A stretch of DNA of 33,512 bases, from NCBI RefSeq assembly GCF_018063565.1, contig NZ_JAGPBB010000046.1, positions 1-33,512 of the forward strand, read 5' to 3'. Shown in pieces: positions 24,622-32,264 of this stretch (within the stretch, counting starts at the first letter, position 1; each line of letters opens with the position of its first letter). The notes beneath the pieces were generated by a model. The model ran no database searches. It worked only from the letters and a program-made list of their open reading frames with translations, and was not told the origin of the DNA. This DNA is from Rhodoferax sp. Its GTDB lineage: Bacteria; Pseudomonadota; Gammaproteobacteria; Burkholderiales; Burkholderiaceae_C. Made by a program: the position numbers and the translations under genes.

Positions 24622-25746
24622 ATGCAAACAGCCATCCCTTGTTCTTTCATGCGCGGCGGCACCTCGCGTGGGCCGTTTTTTATGGCGTCCGATCTGCCGG
24701 ACGATGTCGCCATGCGTGACCGCGTGTTACTGGCCGTCATGGGGTCGCCCGACCAGCGCCAGATTGACGGACTGGGTGGTGCTCACCCGCTGACCAGCAA
24801 GGTGGGTATCGTCAGTCCCAGCCAAACGCCCGGTGTGGCGGTGGACTTTCTGTTTGCACAGTTGCAGCCTGATAAGGACACGGTCGACACCACCCCCAAC
24901 TGCGGCAACATGCTGGCTGCGGTGCTGCCCTTTGCCATCGAGCGTGGACTGGTGGCGGTGCAGGGCGACACCACCACAGCGCGGGTGTTGACGCTCAACA
25001 CCGGCATGCAATGTGATGTCACCGTGCAGACCCGCGGCGATCGCGTCAACTACACCGGCGATGCACGCATCGACGGCGTTCCCGGCCATTCAGCCCCCAT
25101 CACCATCAATTTTCTCGACACGGCCGGCTCCGTTTGCTCGGGCTTGCTGCCCACCGGCCGGGTACGCGACAGCATTGCTGTGGCGGGCGAGGGGTTTGAG
25201 ACTTTCACGCTGGATGTCACCTGTATCGACAACGGCATGCCGCTGGTGATCTTCAAGGCCTGCGATGTCGGCTGCTCTGGCTATGAAAGTGTGGCTGAAC
25301 TCAATGCCAATGACACCTTGAAGCGCCGCATCGAAGCACTTCGCCTGCTGGTTTCCCTCAAGATGGGTCTGGGAGATGTGGCCAAAAAGAACTACCCCAA
25401 AATGACCTTGATCGCATCGCCGCGCGATGGCGGCAGCATCAGCACCCGCAGTTTTATTCCGCATGTTTGCCATGACGCCATCGGTGTGCTGGCCGCAGTG
25501 ACGGTTGGAACCGCCTGTGTGCTTAAAGGCTCGGTCTGCGACGGCGTGGCGGTGATGGGGCAGGGGGGTGACCCGACGGTGTCGGTTGAACACCCCACCG
25601 GGGAGTTCAGTGTGGCGCTCGGTCTTGACCCGACCAACCCGCAAAATGTCACCCAGGCTGCCTTGTTGCGCACGGCGCGTCTGATCATGCGCGGCGAGGT
25701 GATGGTACCTTCAAGTCTCTGGGCCGGAAAAGTGCACCGGGACTGA
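24622..25746 (+). CDS. galD: 4-oxalomesaconate tautomerase (PrpF family)
   Basis: This protein is 374 residues of the PrpF fold. GalD interconverts the keto and enol forms of 4-oxalomesaconate after ring cleavage of gallate, and PmdU-type homologues serve protocatechuate 4,5-cleavage. The family hallmarks CSFMRGGTSRGPFF at the start and TPNCGNMLAAVLPFA are present, as is the glycine-rich MGQGGDPTVSVEHPTGEF near the end. The frame is open from 24487, but the ATG at 24622 gives the typical start. A ribosome site is not obvious. Placement beside LigJ- and LigK-type genes favours this role over PrpF aconitate isomerase, for which no prpB/C/D genes are seen. Confidence 0.83.
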   Translation: MQTAIPCSFMRGGTSRGPFFMASDLPDDVAMRDRVLLAVMGSPDQRQIDGLGGAHPLTSKVGIVSPSQTPGVAVDFLFAQLQPDKDTVDTTPNCGNMLAAVLPFAIERGLVAVQGDTTTARVLTLNTGMQCDVTVQTRGDRVNYTGDARIDGVPGHSAPITINFLDTAGSVCSGLLPTGRVRDSIAVAGEGFETFTLDVTCIDNGMPLVIFKACDVGCSGYESVAELNANDTLKRRIEALRLLVSLKMGLGDVAKKNYPKMTLIASPRDGGSISTRSFIPHVCHDAIGVLAAVTVGTACVLKGSVCDGVAVMGQGGDPTVSVEHPTGEFSVALGLDPTNPQNVTQAALLRTARLIMRGEVMVPSSLWAGKVHRD

Positions 25747-25788
25747 GTAATATTCGCGCACCCTTTCTTTTTTACAACAGGAGACTCC

Positions 25789-26820
25789 ATGAAATTCAAA
25801 GTTAAATCCTTACTGACCCTTGGCGCTTTGGCCACGGCAGCGTTCGCGGTTTCGGCACAGGTCACCCTCAAGGTGCACCATTTCCTGCCAGCGGGCTCGT
25901 TTGCGCAAACCATGTTCATCAAACCCTGGTGCGACAAGATTGCCGTGGATTCGGGTGACAAGATGAAATGCCAGATTTACCCGTCCATGCAGTTGGGTGG
26001 TACGCCGCCGCAGCTGTTTGACCAGGTCAAAGACGGCGTGGTGGACATCGTCTGGGTACTGCCGGGGTACATGGCCGGACGTTTTCCGCTTTCGGAAGTG
26101 TTTGAGTTGCCCTTTATGATGCAAAGCCCTGAGGGCACCAGCAAGGCCCTTTGGGACTTCGTGCACGCCAATCCCAATGTGGCCGCTGAGTTCAAGGATG
26201 TGAAGCTGATCGCTTTGCATGTGCACGGTGATGGTGTGTTCCACATGACCAAAAAACCCGTCAACACCATGGCAGATCTGAAAGGCCTGAAGGTCCGTGC
26301 CCCAACCCGCCAGACCAACAAGCTGCTGGCGGCCCTGGGTGCCACCCCGGTGGCGATGCCCGTACCGCAGGTCAGTGAGGCCTTGTCCAAGTCGGTGATT
26401 GACGGCGCGCTGGTGCCCTATGAGGTGGTGCCTGCGGTGAAGATTCAGGAACTGGCCAAGTTCCACTCCGAGACTGACCCGGTGGCGCCGGCCATTTACA
26501 CCTCGACCTTTATGTTCGCCATGAACAAGGCCAAGTACGACAGCCTGCCAGCCGACCTGAAGAAGGTGATTGACGCCAACAGTGGTTTGGATGTGTCCGG
26601 CACCGCTGGCAAGGCGTTTCTGGCCGCCGATGTGGCCGGGAAAAAGCTCACCGAGAAGAACGCCCACAACGTGATTCCGAGCAGCGAACTGCAAGCCTGG
26701 ATGAAAGCCGGCGAGCAGGTCACCAACGACTGGGTCGCGGATGTGACTGCCAAGGGTGCCGACGGCAAGAAGTTGCTGGCCGACGCCAAGGCGTTGATCA
26801 CCAAGTACGCCCCCAAGTAA
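25789..26820 (+). CDS. dctP: TRAP transporter solute-binding protein (DctP type)
   Basis: This is the periplasmic receptor of a TRAP transporter, 343 residues with an N-terminal signal (MKFKVKSLLTLGALATAAFA, cleavage likely after VSA). The fold shows MQLGGTPPQLFDQVKDGVVDIVW at about residues 64-86, written here by position, and a GLKVRAP segment (around residue 168) in which the arginine normally binds the carboxylate of the ligand. An AGGAG ribosome site lies seven bases before the ATG. Context points to an aromatic acid such as gallate or protocatechuate as the solute. A terminator-like hairpin directly after it probably gives this subunit higher expression than the membrane parts. Confidence 0.9.
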   Translation: MKFKVKSLLTLGALATAAFAVSAQVTLKVHHFLPAGSFAQTMFIKPWCDKIAVDSGDKMKCQIYPSMQLGGTPPQLFDQVKDGVVDIVWVLPGYMAGRFPLSEVFELPFMMQSPEGTSKALWDFVHANPNVAAEFKDVKLIALHVHGDGVFHMTKKPVNTMADLKGLKVRAPTRQTNKLLAALGATPVAMPVPQVSEALSKSVIDGALVPYEVVPAVKIQELAKFHSETDPVAPAIYTSTFMFAMNKAKYDSLPADLKKVIDANSGLDVSGTAGKAFLAADVAGKKLTEKNAHNVIPSSELQAWMKAGEQVTNDWVADVTAKGADGKKLLADAKALITKYAPK

Positions 26821-26834
26821 ACCAAGGTGCGATG

Positions 26835-26872
26835 AGCCTGTGTGGTGTGCCCATGCCACACAGGCTTTTCTT
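26835..26872 (+). terminator. Intra-operon terminator/attenuator between dctP and dctQ
   Basis: A perfect 11-bp stem, AGCCTGTGTGG (26835-26845) and CCACACAGGCT (26856-26866), with a ten-base loop is followed by TTTTCTT. It is a good rho-independent terminator 14 bases after the dctP stop. Since dctQ and dctM need transcripts too, partial read-through is likely, giving excess binding protein over membrane subunits, as known for other binding-protein operons. Confidence 0.8.
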
Positions 26873-26928
26873 CCCGGATTCATCGACCCAATGCGCCCCC
26901 GGCGGGCTGCGTTAAATGAGTTACGTCC

Positions 26929-27492
26929 ATGCAAGAGCCCATCCCTGGTGCTGCACCCGGCAGCGCAACACTGGCCTTCGGCCCCTTGGGACATCTGCTG
27001 TTCAAAGCGTCCAAGGTTTCAGCCATCACGGGCGGGCTGATTTTTGTCGCCATTGTGGTGATGAGCATCATCAGCATCGTCGGGCGAAAGTTGTGGTCTG
27101 CACCGATACCTGGCGATGTGGAAATGCTGCAGATGGCAGCGGCGTTTGCTTCGGCCAGTTTCTTCGCCTATTGCCATCTCAATGGGGGTGACGTGAAGGT
27201 GGATTTTTTCACCGCAAAGGCCAGCCCGGCCACGGTGCATCGGCTCGAAGCCTTTGGCTCGCTGCTGGTTGGCGTGGTGGGCGCCCTGATCACCTGGCGT
27301 GCAGGTGTCGGTGCCCTGTCCATCAAGGCTGCCGGTGAGACCAGCATGATTCTGGGCTGGCCCGTATGGATCGCCCAGATATTGATGGTGCCGGGTTTCC
27401 TGCTGATGGCGCTGGCCGGGTTTTACATGGTGGGTATTCATTTGGGCTTAAGCCGGGTGCATGGCGGTGTGAACAGTGGGGTGAAAGCATGA
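26929..27492 (+). CDS. dctQ: TRAP transporter small membrane subunit (DctQ type)
   Basis: This is a 187-residue membrane protein with four predicted helices: GLIFVAIVVMSIISIVG, the segment around MLQMAAAFASASFFAYC, LLVGVVGALITWR and ILMVPGFLLMALAGFYMVG. The loop HLNGGDVKVDFFTAKASP is typical of DctQ subunits (the H-x-x-V-D-F pattern). It helps the large DctM subunit couple sodium or proton flow to uptake. The ATG at 26929 follows the hairpin by about 56 bases and lacks an obvious strong ribosome site. The stop overlaps the dctM start (ATGA). Confidence 0.88.
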   Translation: MQEPIPGAAPGSATLAFGPLGHLLFKASKVSAITGGLIFVAIVVMSIISIVGRKLWSAPIPGDVEMLQMAAAFASASFFAYCHLNGGDVKVDFFTAKASPATVHRLEAFGSLLVGVVGALITWRAGVGALSIKAAGETSMILGWPVWIAQILMVPGFLLMALAGFYMVGIHLGLSRVHGGVNSGVKA

Positions 27493-28820
27493 GCGGAATT
27501 GCGATTGGCGGCATTATTTTTGCCTGCCTGATGGTGCTGCTGATGGTGCGTGTGCCCATTGGCATTGCCATGTTTGCCATGGGCGCAGCGGGCTACTTTT
27601 ACTTGACGGGCGGCGAAGCCGCGCCGATCCTGAACTTCCTGAAAAACCTGGCATACGCCCGTTTGTCCAACTACGACATTGTGGTGATCCCGCTGTTCTT
27701 GCTGATGGGCCAGTTTGCCACTCACGGCGGTTTGAGCGCTGCCTTGTTCCGGTTTGTCGAGGCCTTTATGGGCCACATGAAAGGTGGCGTGGCGATGGCA
27801 TCCATTGGTGCCTGCGCCGGGTTTGGTGCTATTTGCGGGTCCTCGCTGGCCACGGCAGCGACCATGGGGCAGGTGGCGCTGCCTGAACTGAAGCGTTTTG
27901 GTTATTCCGGATCTCTGGCCACCGGCGCGCTGGCGGCTGGCGGCACGCTGGGCATCATGATTCCGCCGTCGGTGCCACTGGTGATTTATGCCATCCTGAC
28001 GCAGGAATCCATTGGCAAGCTGTTCATGGCGGCGGTGCTGCCCGGCATCATTGCCATGATTGGCTACATGCTGGTCATCAAGATCATTGTCACGCTCAAC
28101 CCCAGTGCCGGGCCGGCCGGTCCTCGTGCCAGCTGGGCCAAACGCATGAAGGCCTTGGCTCAGGTGGCACCAGTGTTGCTGGTGTTTGTGGTGGTCATCG
28201 TGGGTATTTACGGTGGATGGGCTAACCCAACCGAGGCCGCAGCGATTGGTGCAGCGGCTTGTGGGGTGCTGGCGGTGGTGTCGGGCGGCATGCGCACCAA
28301 GGGTCTGATTGAGAGCGCTCTGGGCACGGCGCAGGCGACCGCCATGATCTTTCTGGTGCTGCTGGGTGCTGACATGCTCAACACGGCGCTGGCCTTGTCG
28401 CAAATGCCGGTTGAGCTGGCCGCCTGGGTGCAAGCCAGCCAATTCAGCCCGATGCTGGTGATGGTGGCCATTTTGCTGATCTACATCTTTTTGGGCTGTG
28501 TGATGGACAGCCTGGCGATGATTTTGTTGACCATTCCGATCTTCTATCCGGTCATCATGGGCTTGGACTTTTACGGCCTGTCTGATACCGACAAGAGCGT
28601 CTGGTTTGGTATTCTGGCGCTGATGGTGGTGGAAATTGGCCTGGTGCACCCACCGGTGGGCATGAACGTGTTCATCATCAACCGCCTGGCGCGCGATGTG
28701 CCGCTGGTGGAGACCTTCAAGGGCGTGATGCCGTTCTTGGCCTCTGATTTCATTCGTATTGCGTTGCTACTGGTTTTTCCATCGATTGCGTTGGTGCTGG
28801 TGCGCACCTTTGGCGGCTAA
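27489..28820 (+). CDS. dctM: TRAP transporter large membrane subunit (DctM type)
   Basis: This is the 443-residue translocation subunit of the TRAP system, with about a dozen hydrophobic helices. Family features include the LLMGQFATHGG region, GAICGSSLATAATMG, GALAAGGTLGIMIPPSVPLV, and the late GLVHPPVGMNVFIIN. The start is the ATG at 27489 overlapping the dctQ stop. A longer upstream reading in this frame has no family similarity. With DctP and DctQ it forms a secondary importer, probably for the aromatic acid degraded by the nearby enzymes. Confidence 0.92.
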   Translation: MSGIAIGGIIFACLMVLLMVRVPIGIAMFAMGAAGYFYLTGGEAAPILNFLKNLAYARLSNYDIVVIPLFLLMGQFATHGGLSAALFRFVEAFMGHMKGGVAMASIGACAGFGAICGSSLATAATMGQVALPELKRFGYSGSLATGALAAGGTLGIMIPPSVPLVIYAILTQESIGKLFMAAVLPGIIAMIGYMLVIKIIVTLNPSAGPAGPRASWAKRMKALAQVAPVLLVFVVVIVGIYGGWANPTEAAAIGAAACGVLAVVSGGMRTKGLIESALGTAQATAMIFLVLLGADMLNTALALSQMPVELAAWVQASQFSPMLVMVAILLIYIFLGCVMDSLAMILLTIPIFYPVIMGLDFYGLSDTDKSVWFGILALMVVEIGLVHPPVGMNVFIINRLARDVPLVETFKGVMPFLASDFIRIALLLVFPSIALVLVRTFGG

Positions 28821-28875
28821 TCGGCCAGCTGTGCCCCGGACAAGCATTGAGCTAGACCACTGTTTTATCAATTTG

Positions 28876-28910
28876 TATAGCTGCTAGAACATACAGAATA
28901 AGCGCTAGAG
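28876..28910. repeat. Dispersed intergenic repeat, copy 1
   Basis: TATAGCTGCTAG (28876-28887) and ATAAGCGCTAGAG (28898-28910), separated by ten bases, form a short imperfect palindromic element between dctM and the hydratase gene. The second half recurs exactly at 31277-31289, and AGCTGCTAGA recurs at 3063-3072. I associate this kind of sequence with intergenic repeats in Comamonadaceae genomes. Confidence 0.6.
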
Positions 28911-28937
28911 TCCTATTTCTTATATAGAAAGTCTGCC

Positions 28938-29969
28938 ATGATCATCGACTGCCACGGCCACTACACCACCGCCCCCAAGGCGCTGGAAACCTGGCGCAAC
29001 CAGCAAATCGCCGGCATTAAAGACCCCGGCGTGATGCCCAAAGCATCTGACCTGAAGATCAGCGACGACGAGCTGCGTGAGTCCATTCAGAGCAATCAGC
29101 TGCGTCTGATGACCGAGCGTGGCCTGGACCTGACGCTGTTCAGCCCGCGCGCCAGTTTCATGGCGCACCACATCGGCGACTTTGCGGTGTCGAGCACCTG
29201 GGCCGCCATCTGCAACGAGTTGTGCTACCGCGTCAGCCAGCTGTTTCCTGACCACTTTGTACCTGTGGCCATGCTGCCGCAAAGCCCCGGTGTGGACCCG
29301 GCCAGCTGCATCCCCGAGCTGGAAAAATGCGTCAAGGAATACGGCAATGTCGGTATCAATCTGAACCCGGACCCCAGCGGTGGCCACTGGACCAGCCCGC
29401 CCCTGACCGACCGCGCCTGGTACCCCATTTACGAGAAGATGGTGGAATTTGATATCCCCGCCATGATTCATGTCTCAACCAGCTGCAATGCCTGTTTTCA
29501 CACCACTGGTGCGCATTACATCAACGCCGACACCACCGCCGTGATGCAACTGATTCAGGGCGATTTGTTCAAGGATTTCCCGAGCCTGCGCTTTGTGATT
29601 CCGCACGGCGGAGGTGCCGCACCCTACCATTGGGGCCGCTACCGTGGTCTGGCGCAAGAATTGAAGAAGCCAGTGCTGGCCGAGCACCTGCTGAACAACA
29701 TCTACTTCGACACCTGCGTCTACCACCAGCCTGGCATCGACCTGCTCAATACCGTCATTCCAGTGAAGAACGTGCTGTTTGCCAGCGAGATGATTGGCGC
29801 TGTGCGTGGCATTGACCCCGAAACCGGTCATTATTTTGATGACACCAAGCGTTACATCGAAGCCAGCAAGATTCTGAGTGACGCCGACCGACAGCAGATT
29901 TACGAGGGCAACGCGCGGCGCGTGTTCCCGCGTCTGGACGCGGTACTCAAGGCCAGAGCGGCCAAGTGA
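28938..29969 (+). CDS. ligJ: 4-oxalomesaconate hydratase (LigJ-type amidohydrolase)
   Basis: LigJ hydrates 4-oxalomesaconate to 4-carboxy-4-hydroxy-2-oxoadipate in gallate and protocatechuate 4,5-cleavage. The 343-residue sequence fits the zinc-dependent LigJ branch of the amidohydrolase superfamily. His6 and His8 lie in CHGHY, His178 in MIHVST, His223 in IPHGGG and Glu284 in ASEMIGA. These positions agree with the metal and catalytic residues I recall for Sphingobium LigJ. It lies downstream of the TRAP genes and upstream of the aldolase that uses its product. A GAAAG stretch precedes the ATG. This gene differs from GalB-type hydratases, which have an unrelated fold. Confidence 0.92.
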   Translation: MIIDCHGHYTTAPKALETWRNQQIAGIKDPGVMPKASDLKISDDELRESIQSNQLRLMTERGLDLTLFSPRASFMAHHIGDFAVSSTWAAICNELCYRVSQLFPDHFVPVAMLPQSPGVDPASCIPELEKCVKEYGNVGINLNPDPSGGHWTSPPLTDRAWYPIYEKMVEFDIPAMIHVSTSCNACFHTTGAHYINADTTAVMQLIQGDLFKDFPSLRFVIPHGGGAAPYHWGRYRGLAQELKKPVLAEHLLNNIYFDTCVYHQPGIDLLNTVIPVKNVLFASEMIGAVRGIDPETGHYFDDTKRYIEASKILSDADRQQIYEGNARRVFPRLDAVLKARAAK

Positions 29970-30008
29970 CATTGCAGCGACTTTCATTTCCTCACCCAGG
30001 TGCCCACC

Positions 30009-30560
30009 ATGACCTCCAGCTCCCCTAGGCCCCAAACCGAGCCGGCCAGCGCGCCCATCCACAGCTTTTCGCATTCACACGACGGCATCATCCGGCACCT
30101 GCAGGCCATGGCTGAACTTCCCGAACTGATGCGGGCGGCGGAACGTGCGCGTAAAGTGGCCGAGGACACGCGCAACTTTTTTCGCAACGTGATTTTTGAG
30201 CATCACCAGGAGGAAGAGCGTGCCTTGTTTGAGGCGGTGCTGGCCAGCGCCGATGAAGGTGACGAACTGACCGAGGTCAAAGCCGCCACCGACCGCCTGA
30301 CGCGCGAACACCGCACGGTGGAAGCCTTGTGCAAACACCTGGAGCCGGAACTTAAGAAAATGGCCAAGGGCCAGCCCTGTGACCTCGACATTGCCGGTAT
30401 TGAAACGCTGATTCGCGAGTACAGCGCCCATGCCCGCTATGAAGAGGACGAGTTTCTGCCCAAGTCTGAAGTCATTTTGAGCCGAAACCCGAACCACATG
30501 GCAGCCCTGGGTCTGTCCTTGCATGTGCGCCATGTGTCCATGGACGCCTCGCCCACCTGA
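30009..30560 (+). CDS. Hemerythrin HHE domain protein
   Basis: This is a 183-residue cytoplasmic four-helix protein of the hemerythrin/HHE type, which binds a di-iron centre and often oxygen, nitric oxide or iron. Likely ligands appear in [36 protein letters not shown] and [11 protein letters not shown]. The arrangement is of the bacterial DUF-like HHE class rather than classical hemerythrin, so oxygen carriage is not assured. The ATG at 30009 has CAGGTG eight bases upstream. The gene sits between the LigJ- and LigK-type genes, a place where no catalytic step is needed. A role in oxygen or iron supply to, or protection of, the Fe(II) ring-cleavage dioxygenase is a speculation from position. 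Confidence 0.85.
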   Translation: MTSSSPRPQTEPASAPIHSFSHSHDGIIRHLQAMAELPELMRAAERARKVAEDTRNFFRNVIFEHHQEEERALFEAVLASADEGDELTEVKAATDRLTREHRTVEALCKHLEPELKKMAKGQPCDLDIAGIETLIREYSAHARYEEDEFLPKSEVILSRNPNHMAALGLSLHVRHVSMDASPT

Positions 30561-30573
30561 ACTGGAGCCCCGT

Positions 30574-31257
30574 ATGAACAATCTTGGTATCGTCAAACGC
30601 AACATCAGCCGTGCCGACAAAGCGGCGGTCGACAAACTATCCCGCTTTGGGGTGGCCACCATTCATGAGGCGATGGGACGCGTTGGCCTGATGAAGCCCT
30701 ACATGCGGCCCATCTACGACGAGGCCAGAATCTGTGGCACGGCTGTCACCGTCCTGCTGCAACCCGGTGACAACTGGATGATGCACGTGGCCGCCGAACA
30801 GCTGCAGCCCGGTGATGTGGTGGTGGCAGCCTGCACGACCGACAACGCCGACGGTTTTTTCGGCGACCTGCTGGCCACGTCGTTCAAGGCGCGCGGCGCT
30901 TTGGGCCTGATCATTGACGGCGGTGTGCGCGATGTGAAAGACCTGACCGAGATGAACTTTCCTGTATTCAGCAAAGCCATTCATGCCAAAGGCACCATCA
31001 AGGCCACGCTGGGCTCAGTCAACATCCCGGTGGTGTGTGCCGGTGCCCAGGTTAATCCGGGTGATGTGGTCATTGCCGACATCGACGGCGTGGTGGTGGT
31101 GCCTGCCGAAGTCGCGCAGAAGGTGGCGGATGCGGCCGAGGCGCGCGAAGCGAACGAAGGTGCCAAGCGTGAAATTTTTGCCTCCGGCGTGCTGGGCCTG
31201 GACTATTACAAAATGCGAGAAGGCCTGGCCAAGGCTGGTTTGCGCTATATTGATTGA
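30574..31257 (+). CDS. ligK: 4-carboxy-4-hydroxy-2-oxoadipate aldolase (LigK/GalC/HMG aldolase family)
   Basis: This enzyme splits 4-carboxy-4-hydroxy-2-oxoadipate into pyruvate and oxaloacetate, the last step of the pathway, using a divalent metal. The 227-residue protein is of normal LigK length. It shows [11 protein letters not shown] near residue 25, and IDGGVRD with Arg119 and Asp120, which correspond to the catalytic Arg and metal-binding Asp of the class II pyruvate aldolases. TGGAG six bases before the ATG at 30574 fixes the start over longer readings. The family also includes RraA-like proteins, but the neighbouring hydratase makes the aldolase role clear. Confidence 0.92.
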   Translation: MNNLGIVKRNISRADKAAVDKLSRFGVATIHEAMGRVGLMKPYMRPIYDEARICGTAVTVLLQPGDNWMMHVAAEQLQPGDVVVAACTTDNADGFFGDLLATSFKARGALGLIIDGGVRDVKDLTEMNFPVFSKAIHAKGTIKATLGSVNIPVVCAGAQVNPGDVVIADIDGVVVVPAEVAQKVADAAEAREANEGAKREIFASGVLGLDYYKMREGLAKAGLRYID

Positions 31258-31276
31258 AGCGCGCTGTGCCCAATTG

Positions 31277-31289
31277 ATAAGCGCTAGAG
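31277..31289. repeat. Dispersed intergenic repeat, partial copy 2
   Basis: ATAAGCGCTAGAG is identical to 28898-28910. It lies in the 44-bp gap before the DUF1932 gene. The GAGG at its end lies 11 bases before the ATG and may act as that gene's ribosome binding site, which would be an example of a repeat recruited into expression. Confidence 0.55.
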
Positions 31290-31301
31290 GCCTGAAATAT
31301 C

Positions 31302-32228
31302 ATGAAAAATCCTGCAAGCTGGCGTGTTGGCCTGGTGGGCTATGGCGAGGTCGGTCGCATTCTGGCTGAAGACTTGCGCGCGCAAGGTGTGACGGTCAGT
31401 GCCTACGACCTCAAGCTCGATGACCCGACCACCGCCGGCCCGCTGCGGGCCCACGCGGCGCAGCACGGGGTGGGTTTGATGGCGTCCAGCGCCTCGCTGG
31501 CGGCCATGTCAGACTTTATTGTCAGCGCCGTCACGGCCAGCCAGACTGTCCTGGTAGCGCAGGCTTGCGCGCCTGCTGTGCAGCCTAGCGCATTTTTTCT
31601 GGATTTCAACTCGGCCTCGCCCGGGGCCAAGCAGCGTGCTGCCACCCTGATCGATGGGGCGGGGGGGAAGTATGTGGAAGGCGCGGTGATGACCAGCATT
31701 CCACCCTATCGCATCAAAGTGCCGTTGCTGCTGGGTGGTGCATCGGCGGCAGAACTGTCACCACTGATCAACGCGCTGGGTTTTGCGTCCAAGGTTGCCA
31801 GCAGCCAGCTGGGTGTGGCCAGCGCCACCAAAATGTGCCGCAGCGTGATGATCAAGGGGCTCGAAGCCATGGTCATTGAGAGCTTTACCGCCGCGCGCCA
31901 CTATGGCGTGGAAGACGCCGTGGTGGCTAGCCTGTATGAGACTTTCCCCGGCATCGACTGGGAAAAGCAGGCCGCCTATTTCTTTCAACGCGTCATCGAG
32001 CATGGCCGTCGGCGCAGCGAAGAAGTGCGCGAGGTGGCCGAGACCGTGCGCGACACGGGCCTGACACCCTGGTCAGCCGCCGGCACCGCCGAACGCCAAG
32101 CTTGGGTGGCTGACTGTGCAGATGCCGGTGTTTTTGGTGAAAAAAGCAGACCCGGGTTTGCCCGCAGCGCGGACTGGCGGGTGGAAGCAGACCGACTGCT
32201 CGAGTTCTGCAAGATACCCAAAGGCTGA
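31302..32228 (+). CDS. NAD(P)-binding 6-phosphogluconate dehydrogenase-like protein with DUF1932 domain
   Basis: This is a 308-residue protein of the beta-hydroxyacid dehydrogenase superfamily. The Rossmann motif GLVGYGEVGRIL (Gly-x-Gly-x-x-Gly) starts near residue 10, followed by the SDFIVSAVTASQT strand and DFNSASPGAKQ, a substrate-loop pattern. The C-terminal helical part, around VASATKMCRSVMIKGLEAM with its expected catalytic lysine, matches the DUF1932 family. Such genes commonly travel with LigK and LigJ, but the reaction is not established to my knowledge. It could reduce or oxidise a 2-oxo or 2-hydroxy acid of the pathway. It is not LigC, which belongs to the Gfo/Idh/MocA family. Confidence 0.8.
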   Translation: MKNPASWRVGLVGYGEVGRILAEDLRAQGVTVSAYDLKLDDPTTAGPLRAHAAQHGVGLMASSASLAAMSDFIVSAVTASQTVLVAQACAPAVQPSAFFLDFNSASPGAKQRAATLIDGAGGKYVEGAVMTSIPPYRIKVPLLLGGASAAELSPLINALGFASKVASSQLGVASATKMCRSVMIKGLEAMVIESFTAARHYGVEDAVVASLYETFPGIDWEKQAAYFFQRVIEHGRRRSEEVREVAETVRDTGLTPWSAAGTAERQAWVADCADAGVFGEKSRPGFARSADWRVEADRLLEFCKIPKG

Positions 32229-32264
32229 CGGGCCGGGCTGCTCTTTCAGCCACAGCATCCATCC

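Noticed and set aside
24622-25746. PrpF aconitate isomerase of the methylcitrate cycle
   Set aside because: No prpB, prpC or acnD genes lie nearby, while the 4-oxalomesaconate hydratase and aldolase genes do.
27438-28649. 403-codon minus-strand open frame opposite dctM
   Set aside because: It is His/Gln/Asn-rich antisense of a hydrophobic membrane protein gene, a typical artefact.
31302-32228. Identification as LigC (CHMS dehydrogenase)
   Set aside because: LigC belongs to the Gfo/Idh/MocA family. This protein has a 6-phosphogluconate dehydrogenase-type N-domain and a DUF1932 C-domain.
32236-32251. Hairpin GGCTG-CTCTTT-CAGCC between the convergent DUF1932 and dioxygenase genes as a terminator
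   Set aside because: The stem is only five base pairs and no T-run follows on either strand.
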